Positions 10,261-19,231 of a stretch of DNA of 36,259 nt are shown here, in pieces (the first letter of the stretch is position 1; every line of letters begins with the position of its first letter). Source of the DNA: Cyclostephanos tholiformis (lineage: Eukaryota; Bacillariophyta; Thalassiosirophyceae; Thalassiosirales; Thalassiosiraceae); contig JALLPB010000113.1 of assembly GCA_036939975.1 (NCBI GenBank), positions 1 to 36,259 of the forward strand, in the 5' to 3' direction. Position numbers and translations under genes: made by a program. Below the pieces are notes generated by a model. It was not told the origin of the DNA. It searched no databases and was given only the letters and a program-made list of their open reading frames with translations.

Positions 10261-10655
10261 CAAATCAGAATTTGGTACAAGGATGTTCATGGACACTCCA
10301 CGTGTCAATACTTGACAACAAAACACTCGCTCGATTCTGCACCAATGCGAGGCACTCGCTTACGAATCCCGGCAAGACAATGAAATTTTCCAACGAGCGC
10401 ATCGTGGCCTTCGATGCAATCGATGTTGACTGGACTTCACAGGAATGCATTAAGAGGTCCTTCGATGAGAGGATCCAAGGCCTCAAGGAATACAAGCAAT
10501 CACACGGTCATGAAGACAATAGCCTCGCCCAATGGTGTTGTAGCGTCAGGTACGCACGCAAAGTAATTGCGAAAGGTGAGCGTTACACAAGGACGAATGT
10601 AACGAAGGAGGGAATTGAGAAGCTTGACGCTCTCGGCTTCAAGTGGTATTACTAG
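10261..10655 (+). pseudogene. Helicase-associated (HA) domain protein fragment, frameshifted
   Basis: HA repeats (PF03457) are common in diatom genomes, often in large families. Seen: a first partial repeat with L-A-R-F-C and N-P-G-K-T-M-K-F-S-N-E-R-I followed by a variant of A-L-D-A-I-G-F-x-W, then a second repeat with S-F-D-E-R-I-Q-G-L-K-E-Y-K, H-G-H, L-A-Q-W-C and L-D-A-L-G-F-K-W ending at a stop at 10653-10655. The expected Y-K-x-x-H-G-H lead-in of the first repeat is present (10276-10296) but in another frame, so a one-base shift lies near 10297-10305. The first in-frame ATG of the downstream frame is at 10380 (91 codons). No upstream exon was found. A spliced gene with its first exon missed is possible; a decayed fragment is more likely. 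Confidence 0.6.
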
Positions 10656-11462
10656 TGAAAACGATATACCAAATAATGATTGCGCCCACTAAAAAACTCC
10701 ACCACCGCCACCCCCGTCTCCGTCGTGTTTCCTGTCGTTTCCGCAATCATTCCGATGAATACGGCCGTGCCGGTTCATGTCGGATCAACATCCGATCATC
10801 ATTAGAATCATGAAAACCCACCAGATTGCGCCCACGCTGATGATGAGCTTAGAATAGTCTTAGTCTGAATTTATATAACGTGAGGATGCTTGGATGGGAC
10901 GATGATGCGTCAATGAAGGAGGAGAAATGATTCGTCATAGTCACGGTATTGAGGAGGAAGAGGCGGACGAACGAAATGGGTCCTTCGACGCAGTCGATGT
11001 GTTGAGACGCACATAAGAGGTTGTGTTGTATAAACAAATAAAGTAGCATAGCATGCACTTTTTAAATTCAATCAAATAAGTGTATCGATACTATGATCGA
11101 TTAGAAGTTTCCTAAGAAAACATAATAACAAATTGATGGGGTCCATTATTGTCTCGTATTTTCATGTACCATGGTACGTTTTAACAGTACCACGCGCCTT
11201 TAAATACAGCTGAAAAACTGAAACATATTTCTAAGGGCATTCGGTGAGAGGATGTTCCAGTATGAAGGCGAAGTGGTACTCTATGGGAAGAACGGTGGGT
11301 CATTTCATCATCTTAAAACTGCAGCGAGATTTTTATTGAATAGCCAGAGGTACAAATTTAATTTTGGTGCGAGCGAGGAGAGGGGACAACGCCAAGCTAA
11401 AGTAGAGGATGAAACGTTGCATTGACGTAACCGAATAACCCCCCATGAATGTCCTCGTGCCC
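10656..11462. other. Gene-poor gap with possible further HA relics
   Basis: No intact gene. A stretch around 10968-11000 resembles, at DNA level, the HA-encoding stretch near 10395-10430 (both hold CCTTCGA and GTCGATGT-like words). Near 11240-11260 TTCGGTGAGAGGAT resembles the second-repeat start TTCGATGAGAGGAT, so further decayed HA repeats are plausible. The word TTGCGCCCAC occurs twice (about 10681 and 10826). A 12-base palindrome GTACCATGGTAC is at 11166-11177. The last part is the 3' flank of the leftward gene ending at 11463. Confidence 0.35.
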
Positions 11463-12158
11463 TTATCCCCTCTTCTTCGATCGAGCAGCACTATCGATGG
11501 CGACGAGCTCCAGGACCTTTTTCATAACCGGATATCCCACGCACGAATTCAACACGAACCACTTCATCGTCGCCCCCATCTTCAATTTCAGGACGACTCT
11601 GCAAACGTATGCGGTGTAAATCGCCTCCATCGAGTGCGCGACTAATGCGAAATACCACGCTCCGGCGACGGCATCGGCAAATCGCGAGGATGAACCAAAT
11701 GTGGCATCGATCATCGACTTGACCCAGGGAATGCCGTCGACCGTACTTCCGAGTCCATCCCTTCCCATAGATGTGCCCGCGCCAAGCAAAATGCACGCTG
11801 CGGCAATCGTGCGAATTATTGGATCGGTGACCAGCCAAGCGAATTTGGGCGTCATCGCCCTGTGATGATCCCGAATCAGTCGTGGCCCGACCTCGTCCGG
11901 GGAATTCAATCGCGGAACGAACGGGATAACGATTTCCCTCATCGAGCAGGCATCTCCGTTGCACAATACGTAGGAGAGTGAGTACGCCGTCGTGCTAACG
12001 GACGTCATCCTGGCATTCTGAACCTTTCCATTCTCTCCCCCCCCGTTGGATATGGCGGAAACGACCATGGCATGACACGTGTGGGCGTGGTCGTCATTCA
12101 TGTGAGCACAAATGCGGGATGAGGCTTCGGGCGTTATGTCCATCATAGTGGATGTCAT
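11463..12158 (-). CDS. DUF2470/DUF4499 membrane protein
   Basis: A 231-residue single-exon gene. Residues about 8-95 fit DUF2470, a domain fused to FMN-binding split-barrel proteins and to membrane proteins: I-C-A-H-M-N-D-D-H near the start followed by a hydrophobic strand and C-x-[MG]-R-x-x-x-[IV]-P-F. Residues about 115-231 fit DUF4499, a small integral-membrane domain also seen fused to DUF2470 in fungi and algae: several hydrophobic helices, a H-S-M-E-A-I-Y segment and a conserved K-W-F-V-L-N-S-C-V-G-Y-P segment. Function is unknown; haem or flavin-related roles have been suggested for DUF2470. The ATG at 12158 is followed by a second Met within six codons, so the exact start is uncertain. 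It is transcribed divergently from the gene starting at 12455. Confidence 0.78.
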   Translation of the reverse strand: MTSTMMDITPEASSRICAHMNDDHAHTCHAMVVSAISNGGGENGKVQNARMTSVSTTAYSLSYVLCNGDACSMREIVIPFVPRLNSPDEVGPRLIRDHHRAMTPKFAWLVTDPIIRTIAAACILLGAGTSMGRDGLGSTVDGIPWVKSMIDATFGSSSRFADAVAGAWYFALVAHSMEAIYTAYVCRVVLKLKMGATMKWFVLNSCVGYPVMKKVLELVAIDSAARSKKRG

Positions 12159-12454
12159 GGTTCTCGACCGTGATGGTGCGCTTTGCTCAAGATGTTACGA
12201 ATGGTTCCTCGGAGGAACGAACATAAAGATGTTGGCGGCGGATGGCATGATTGATTTTGGTCTCAATACCTATGATACCATATACAATGTCTACTTACTC
12301 GCGTATCATACGCATTACTAATAATACCCTAAAATTGAAACCTAACGTATTCCTACGTAACGGACGCACGTACTACGTTGGCACCTAAGTACACCGCTCG
12401 CCGGCCCGACAATGTTGTGTGCATGCCAAACGGCAGCATCATCTGAAGTCAAAC

Positions 12455-14746
12455 ATGACAAGAGCAAGAAGTCACGTGGCGGCGCCGTATCTCGCGTTTG
12501 GCTTGTTCACTAATCTTCCTCTACCGATCGGAACGACTCCTCCTCCGAGCTCGCCCGCCGCGAGTAAAAGGACACCACAACCCACTGCCGCAACCAGCAA
12601 ATACGAAGACTATTACGCCCGGGTGGAGGAATTCCTAAATAAAACGCAAATTGAAATCGAAAACAGTGTGCTCGTATCGTACAACTCGCTGGGCGAAGCA
12701 TACAAGAGCACGGCGTATACCTACGATGCTTTCCTCGTCGCGCTGCGTTACATGTCCCTCTTTGGCGCGGGCGGCGGTGGCGATGGTGACGACGACGAAC
12801 CAATCCTTTTCTACGTGGGGCAGACGGATTCCAAGGGTTTGGCACATGGTCTGGTGAACCTCGCCGCCTTCCTCGCGCATGCGATGGTGACATCCATCAA
12901 ATATGACGTATGCGATGAGTTCAGCGTCGATTCGACGGATTCGTCCGAGAAGTATGCAATATCGAACTCGTGCGGTCAGTGGGGACGATCGTATCAGGAT
13001 GAGGCATGCGCGGGCGATGGGGCATCCATGACGTGTGACGTGGATCCCGACATGACAGTTGTGGCGGCTACCTACCCATTCCGATCGGATTTACCCCCCC
13101 GCTTCGAATGCGAACCGAAGGAGAATGAGTCGGATTTCACGGGTCATTGGGATGGAAAGCTGGGACTTCTGAGCGAGACTTATCCGTTTGCCAATCGAGC
13201 TGGTGCCGTTCACAATGAAGGTTTGATTTCGATGCGACAATAATTAGATTCATGGTTTCAATTTCGAGACGATCTCTCATTTCGTAATTATGCTCTACAC
13301 GAATGATTTTTTTTTCCGTTCGCAGGCTGCTGCTGGTGGGGGCGAGGCGTATTATTCACAAGAGGAACATGTAAGTTTGGACGCTTGAACCATTTCTTGG
13401 GGATTCATGCGCAGGAGCATGGATTTTCGACCTTTGGTCAAGTTGATTTTTGTGCCAATCCTGAAATCGTGTGCGAAGAAAAACATACTATGGATTTGAG
13501 GTGGATTGTGGGATACTTTGAATGGGCGGATACCGTCCAAACGTATCGAAACACCACGGAAGGGTGGGATTACATGAAAGAATTGAGCAACCTGATTGAG
13601 ACTGACTTTGTGGACGTCAACGCATTTATTGATGTGGTAGGATTAGCGCTGCCATTTGGTTGTCGTGAATCGACTTGCTCTACAGTGGAAGAAGAAGTCA
13701 AAAAAGAACGGCGCAGAAATTTCGTCTACATCCTGTTCAACGTTTTTAATGTTCCTCTTCTTGTGAAAACGACATATTCTCCTCCACCATCCTTGCAGCC
13801 ATCACTTCTGCAATCCTTGTCCAAAACTCCCACTCAACAGCCCAGCAAAGCCCCCATGCCATACAATATCTGTGGTGACCAATCATCCGTATTCATACCC
13901 ATCAACGGATGTAAGGATTATGTGCAATGTTATAATGGGAATCAAGTCTCACAGCTATCATGTTCCGAGGGCTTCCTCTTTGATGTCGGCACTGGCCAAT
14001 GCCTTTGGGCTGATTCTGTGGACGGATGCGGCACATCTCCATTGAACCCTGTGCCCGATTCCACTCCTACACCTTCAATTTCTGTCAACGCTCCTCCCGA
14101 TTCAGCACTGGACCCTGTACCCGATTCCACTCTTAAGCCTTCAATTCCATTCAACGCTCCTCTAGAATCAGCTCAGACATCACGTCCGAATACCGCATTG
14201 CCATACCACGTATACATATTGTGTGAAGAGGTGTCGTCGGGGTACGTACCCTTCAACGGATGCAAGGAGTACATACGATGCGAAAATGGGAGACCCGTCC
14301 AAAGAGAAGTTTGTGCCGATGGACTCTTATACGATTCCACCATCAGTCAATGTAATTATGCCGATTCAGTGTCTGCATGCGACGCACCTACAACAATTCC
14401 TACTACTGCACCTATAACATTTTCAACAAATTTTCCATCAGAGGAAATCATTCCTCTGTCGACACGCCCAACATTTGCAACTCCATGGCCAATGGAAAGT
14501 TTGGCAACTATTCAGCCTTCCAATCCTAAGCAGTCGAATCTACCCACACATCCACTCACATCGTCTGATCCGACTGTCAGTCGATTCATATTGACTCCAT
14601 GGGAAGGGAATGACGATCAGTTAAACCAAGATCAACTTCCCGGTGATTTGGTAATATTGGAAGATAATGGTGCCGAGAGGAGCTGGTGTTCGTTCGCCTG
14701 CGCCTTTGGCATAACTGCATTGAATCTATTGGTGTTACATAAATGA
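12455..14746 (+). CDS. GH19-like module protein with two peritrophin-A (CBM14) chitin-binding domains
   Basis: Exons 12455-13220 and 13326-14746; the intron 13221-13325 (105 nt, donor GTTTGA, acceptor CGCAG, phase 1) joins E-G to G-C-C-W-W-G-R-G. The product is 728 residues. ATG 12455 was chosen because the upstream in-frame triplet at 12419 is GTG. A signal peptide (about 1-30) is followed by one GH19-like module (about 60-400) with the same landmarks as the leftward three-module gene at 2560-6898: H-G-L-V-N-L-A-A-F, C-D-E, C-G-Q, C-C-W-W-G-R-G, D-F-C-x-N-P-E-I-V-C. Then Pro/Ser/Thr-rich linkers separate two six-cysteine peritrophin-A domains (about 437-490 and 554-606), each with C-x5-C-x-x-G and aromatic residues used for chitin binding. 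The C-terminus is hydrophobic after a small-residue N-G-A stretch and may be a GPI signal. Probable secreted or wall-attached chitin-acting protein. Confidence 0.8.
14047..14177 (+). repeat. Tandem 65-bp repeat encoding a Pro/Ser linker
   Basis: Two copies (about 14047-14111 and 14112-14177) of a unit beginning CCCTGTRCCCGATTCCACTC. They encode two copies of a V-P-D-S-T-x-x-P-S-I linker between the two chitin-binding domains. Confidence 0.75.
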
Positions 14747-15152
14747 TGATATTATGGCATCACTGGACAGTTTGCAGAAACTGAGGCATTCAATTTATTA
14801 AACTAGATTGAATGGCTTGATAATAATTGTGCATAATAGAGTGCTGCATAGAATGTTGCATCTTGAATTTCATGGATGGGGAGATGGCCTTATTGGAGTT
14901 TGTATGATTCATCTAAGAGTATTAGCCTATGTAGATAAATAATATGCTGCATTATAAAAGGATTTTGTTTTGACGGATATTTTTAACCCTCATGTGTCTG
15001 GTTAATTTGATACTCAACACTCATCATTCCACGTACACTCAATGCACAACGAACAAACTTATAGTCCTGCAGTCTAATTAAAGAAAGAGAAAGTACGCGG
15101 AGAGACTACAATCAAGGGTGAGTGATTCTGAATTCAGCCGTGATTCTTCTCC
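14747..15152. other. Convergent 3' flanks, no gene seen
   Basis: AT-rich gap between two convergent genes. It should contain both 3' untranslated regions. No conserved open frame, repeat or RNA gene was recognised. Confidence 0.4.
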
Positions 15153-16981
15153 TCATCGAGTTCGAAGTCGGGCCACGCCCATGTGTCGAGCCAATCCAGG
15201 CTTCGGTAGCCAGTCCAAGAGCTCCCAGCCTGTGCTTGCCAGTTCGACATGCGCCGCATCAATGTCTCCACCGGGAATATTATCCAATCGGTCCGCGAAG
15301 CAAAGATATCCCGACGATGATGATGACGACGACGATGCCCCGGGTGCCATACTTGTATTGATTCTTTCATTTAAAACATCACTGCATAATTGTAACAACG
15401 AGTGGGGTATGCCTTCGTCCAAATATATCATGACTCCCTCGAATAATATTATATTAGTGATATCGTCATCACACCCCGGAAGATTATCATCCCCTGTTTC
15501 GTCGCCACTCGGCGATGATGGTATCTGCAATATGCCCTCGAGTGCGTTTCTAGTTTCATTAACATCGTTTAAGTTCACCGGTATCAAACATGGATATTCA
15601 CCGGCGATGCCCGTCGTCATTTGCTTGAGCCATGGACGTCTACGTTGCAATCGCGTTTGTATCAGTTGACGCTTGGCGCGAACTACCTCCGGTAGATCGA
15701 GCTCGTAACATTCCAAGTTGTATTCGCTTTTCGACGATGACAACGACGTCAGCGACAACAATGACGTGGTGCTATCGTCGAACGAATGGGATTGTTTTTC
15801 CCTCTTTAAGCCATCTTCGCGAAATCGTCCTCTTTTCGACTTTTTCCAGAACCTTAGCTGTACATGTTGTCGAGGTTGCACCTTTCGTCGAAGAAGTCGT
15901 TTTGGGGGTGAAATATCATCAGTCCTATTCTTTTCGTCATTTTTCAATAGGAGATATCTTTCGAGAATTTTCAGAGAGCGAGTGTCATATCCACCTCCCA
16001 TGACTATTACACGTATCCTGGCCTTCCTTCGCGGTCGACTTTCGATCGCATCGTCGTCGGTTTTGGTGGCAGTAATCTCGTTTGCCACGAAGCTGTTTAT
16101 GATACCTGTTACCGATTTGTCGAGGTAGGCAGTCCTGCGTAATGACATTGCGTGCATTTTTGCAATGGTGGTCGATGAAAATGTCGAAGATACACAAGTC
16201 TTGTTGGTCCCCTCCGAACACGTTGATTATAATATATACTCACCTAATCTCCACGTTGGCGTGATGCAAACGCGGATACCATCGACACAATCGACGACTA
16301 ACGATCCATCGGGTGATTGGCGGTAAAAGGTCGTACGACAGCTGATGATCGTACACGGGCGAGGTGATGTCGTTCCCCGCGAGCGCCTTCCACCACAAAC
16401 AGGCCCTAGATGTGTGATAACGAAACGGAAAAGGACGATTCATAAAGAACGCACTTAATACTGGACGAAAAGGAACGCACTCAGTCGTATGGTGTGGTGA
16501 GCACTTACAGCGCCAGTTTGCTATCCTTCGGTCGACACCCATCGAATCGATGCAAGACGTTCCTCATCATAAACATGTGCAACCTCCACGCCCGTTGCCA
16601 CGTTCCCTTCGTTGCCACGATTGGCGCCTGGACGCCAACCGATTTCGCCGCCTCGTCGGGCGAAAGTATCGTGGAATTATTCAAGACGCCGTATTTACCT
16701 CCACGGATTACGCCACTACCCTGAAATAACGGCGACATCTTGATTACTTCGCGGTGGGGGTTGATGTCATTGCTGTCGTCGGCCTCGGATGACGACAACG
16801 AGGACGACGACGACAACGAGGAATATGATGAAGAAGATGATGACGACGACGACGACGACGACGACGACGGAAACGGCGATGCTAATGCTGCTGCGGGTGG
16901 CACGAATGCATGATTTGTTGGCATAAATAGTGCGATTGCCAATGATGCCGCTGCCAACAGAAGGGAAAACGCCTTCGCCAT
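15153..16981 (-). CDS. LCM-type (PF04072) SAM-dependent methyltransferase, probably plastid-targeted
   Basis: Exons 16981-16509, 16405-16244 and 16134-15153. Introns are 103 and 109 nt (donors GTAAGT and GTGAGT, acceptors TCTAG and CGCAG), both phase 2; the product is 538 residues. Splicing unites the family's motif order: L-W-W-K-A-L-A-G-N-D near the start of exon 2, S-Y-D-L-L-P-P, Y-P-R-L-H-H-A-N-V-E-I-R, then T-A-Y-L-D, the SAM-binding I-V-M-G-G-G-Y-D-T-R-S, an acidic Y-E-L-D-L-P-E-V-V strand, and F-E-G-V-M-I-Y-L. This matches the leucine carboxyl methyltransferase-like family. The substrate is unknown. The N-terminus has a hydrophobic signal segment ending H-A-F-V-P-P, like the A-F-x-P cleavage motif of diatom plastid pre-sequences, followed by a long Ser run. 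Plastid targeting is inferred. Confidence 0.85.
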
Positions 16982-17138
16982 GATTTTCGGCGCCTCGACG
17001 CAACGCGATTACTACTTAACTCTGGAGCTTCGTCGAGGCTGAGTAGGATTAGGGTTATTTAAAAGTAATAAATACTTACCAGTATTATTGTCTGATTTCA
17101 TTCGAATGAATTTATTGTGAATTTGTGTAACTACCAAA

Positions 17139-18870
17139 ATGAACTTGTCAAGTTTCGATCCCCTTTTCAATACTCCTAATGCCGTGCACAAAAAAAATCA
17201 AACGGCGTCGATCGTCATCTCCATACCCACCCGCGACGACGGCGCGCGAGATGTGAGAGAACATCATGATACCAGAGATTTCTCCGTCCGTGAGATTATG
17301 ACTCACTCGACGAAGTCCAAAACGTTGGCATTGTTGCCGAAGTTCACCGGCTCCCTGTCGATCATCGGGTCCACCTACATCCTCCAGGACGTCGTCTTTC
17401 GGGGGGGGACCCATCCGACGGGTATATCACCGACTCGTGCTCGGCCTGAGCTGCGCCGAATTGATCGCGTCGTTCGTGTTCGTACTGTCGACCTGGCCGA
17501 TACCGGAAACCCAGGGCGCGTACCTGGCGAGCGGCAATACGCGCACGTGCACGGCGCAGGGATTCCTGAACGAATTGGGCAACATGGCCGCGCCGCTTTA
17601 CAACATGTCGCTTTGCGCGTATTACGTCCTCGTCGTGAGGATGGGATGGATCGAGGAACGGATACGCTCGAATGCCGAGCCTTACATGCACGCTATGCCC
17701 ATCGCGATATCCTCGATCATATCGATAACGGGCCTGCCGTTCGAAATATACAACGATGCCGGCTTCCTTTGCTGGATGGCGGCATATCCGACGGGATGTC
17801 AATCTGACGACGCGTGCACCCGCGGGATACGCGCAAACGTATTCCGTTGGGTCCATTCTGGTATCATATGGTCAGCGATATTCCTAATCGCGCTGGGGAT
17901 GTACTCGATATATCGAAAGGTGAGGGAGGAGGAACGGATGCAAAGCCGCGATGATGACGGGGCGGAGGATAGTAGAGGAAGGAAATCGAGGCAGGTTGCC
18001 AAACAGGCGCTACTGTTCGTCGGGGCGTTGTACCTGACGTGGATTTTCACGACGGTGAGTAGAATTACGCCCTCCCGCTTTGCCTCGGAGGGGGGATTCA
18101 AAAATTCGCGTTCTCGCATTCATATAAATCATGTGTATACCCCCGCCCCCCCCCCCCCCCCCCCCCTTCCTCGTAAGATATCTCGGATCTACAATATACT
18201 GACCGGGAAGCAAAGCTTCCTGCTACAGGTCCTGATGGCGATTTTCTTCCCCCTCCAGGGCTTCTTCAATTGCCTCATCTACCTCCGTCCACGATATTTG
18301 CGATCCAAATCGCGCAATCCCGATGCCCCGGCACTTAGGATCATTTACCTCGCGCTACATCAGGAGAGTCATCCGATACACGGATTGCAAAATGCGAACG
18401 GTGGCAACGTTCCATGGGGAATGGAGGAAGATAGGGTGTGGTATATGTACAGACGGTCCGTCACGGCATCTTACTACTCAGTGGGGAATTCGAAACTCGG
18501 ACATGTCGGGGGAGAGCTCGACAACAACGACGACGACGACGACGACGATGCCTCCTATTCCATAACTAGCGAGAATGCCATAGCATCCGTCTCCGATTAC
18601 AATCGAGGTCAGGACGTGATCGCTCTGGATCCGACGAACGTCGAAGAAGGGACATCGAATGCTAATAATATTAACGATAGAATAGCTCCGGACTCGGCGG
18701 TGGAGAAGTCGCTGTCTGCGACATCGAATGCTAATATCAACTACGATAGAGAAGTTTCGGATTCAGCGGTGGAGGAATCGCTGCCCGTCGCATCGAATGC
18801 TAATAGCAATGATAGAGAAGCTCCGGAGGAGGATTCAATGGTGGAGGAGTCGCTGCCCGCAATAAAATAA
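17139..18870 (+). CDS. Seven-transmembrane receptor (diatom GPCR-like), apparent frameshift in a G8 run
   Basis: Exons 17139-18054 and 18178-18870; the intron 18055-18177 (123 nt, donor GTGAGT, acceptor GTAAG, phase 0) contains a 21-C tract and no stop in frame. Seven hydrophobic segments are seen: L-L-P-K-F-T-G-S-L-S-I-I-G, V-L-G-L-S-C-A-E-L-I-A-S-F, N-M-S-L-C-A-Y-Y-V-L-V-V, I-A-I-S-S-I-I-S-I-T-G-L-P, I-I-W-S-A-I-F-L-I-A-L-G-M-Y, A-L-L-F-V-G-A-L-Y-L-T-W-I-F and V-L-M-A-I-F-F-P-L-Q-G-F-F-N. The Q-G-F-F-N-x-x-I-Y-x-R-P-R motif is typical of cAMP-receptor-like GPCRs. The frame is broken between helix 1 and helix 2 at a run of eight G (17401-17408); one base fewer would connect R-G-G to the R-V-Y-H-R loop. 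This may be a sequencing error. The start could be 17139 or 17298 (the latter nearer to helix 1). The cytoplasmic tail has a poly-Asp run and three imperfect repeats. Ligand unknown. Confidence 0.75.
18146..18166 (+). repeat. 21-base poly-C tract inside an intron
   Basis: Twenty-one consecutive cytosines end 11 bases before the acceptor of the receptor gene's intron. They serve as, or replace, the polypyrimidine tract. Confidence 0.8.
18655..18860 (+). repeat. Three imperfect tandem repeats in the receptor tail
   Basis: A unit of about 70 bases, with core TCGAATGCTAATA, recurs at 18655, 18724 and 18793. It encodes three copies of a S-N-A-N-x-x-x-D-R-E/I-x unit followed by D-S-A-V-E-[EK]-S-L. 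Confidence 0.75.
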
Positions 18871-19231
18871 TTCGCAAAAAACATTGCCCGTTATAACGAC
18901 CGTACTTTTGGGATGGGGTTGCTTGTTTGGGTACACGAAAAGCTAACGAGTCTTCATTTATGTGGTGTCATTAAGATTTACCATGGGAAATTCTGTACAT
19001 TGGCAACCAACGCCTCATCGGGGCAAAGTGTACGGATGATGTGTGCGTTCCAACCTTGTGGTGGAGTGATAAAAATCATACTCACAACTGATCCCGCTTT
19101 TTGAGAATCAAAAAATGTTCTCATTAATAGTGGTGGCAGGCCGTACTTATGATGTGAGTCAAGAAAAAATAGTTTCTTTGATTCACCAAAAATAATATAA
19201 TGAGATTTGTACGCCTACTCCTTGTCTTAAA
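18871..19231. other. Convergent 3' flanks, no gene seen
   Basis: A 361-base gap between the receptor gene and the leftward ankyrin gene. AT-rich at its right end, with no domain-bearing frame and no repeat recognised. Confidence 0.4.

Noticed and set aside
10057..10383. Poly-Gly or poly-Pro proteins over the 27-base G run
   Set aside because: They depend wholly on a homopolymer and have no support from either flank, apart from the short HA lead-in, which is described separately.
12419..12454. Start of the second GH19-like gene at 12419
   Set aside because: The triplet is GTG and lies before a weak segment. The first ATG in frame is at 12455 and is followed directly by a signal-like sequence.
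13385..14746. A separate gene starting at 13385
   Set aside because: This is exon 2 of the gene starting at 12455. The acceptor at 13325 restores the C-C-W-W-G-R-G motif.
16240..16542. An independent small gene upstream of the methyltransferase
   Set aside because: Its conserved part (L-W-W-K-A-L-A-G-N-D to N-V-E-I-R) is the middle exon of the methyltransferase, joined by matching phases on both sides.
18178..18228. Acceptor of the receptor intron at 18228 instead of 18177
   Set aside because: Both keep the frame, but the earlier site retains R-I-Y-N-I-L-T-G-K, a segment expected before the last helix of this receptor type.
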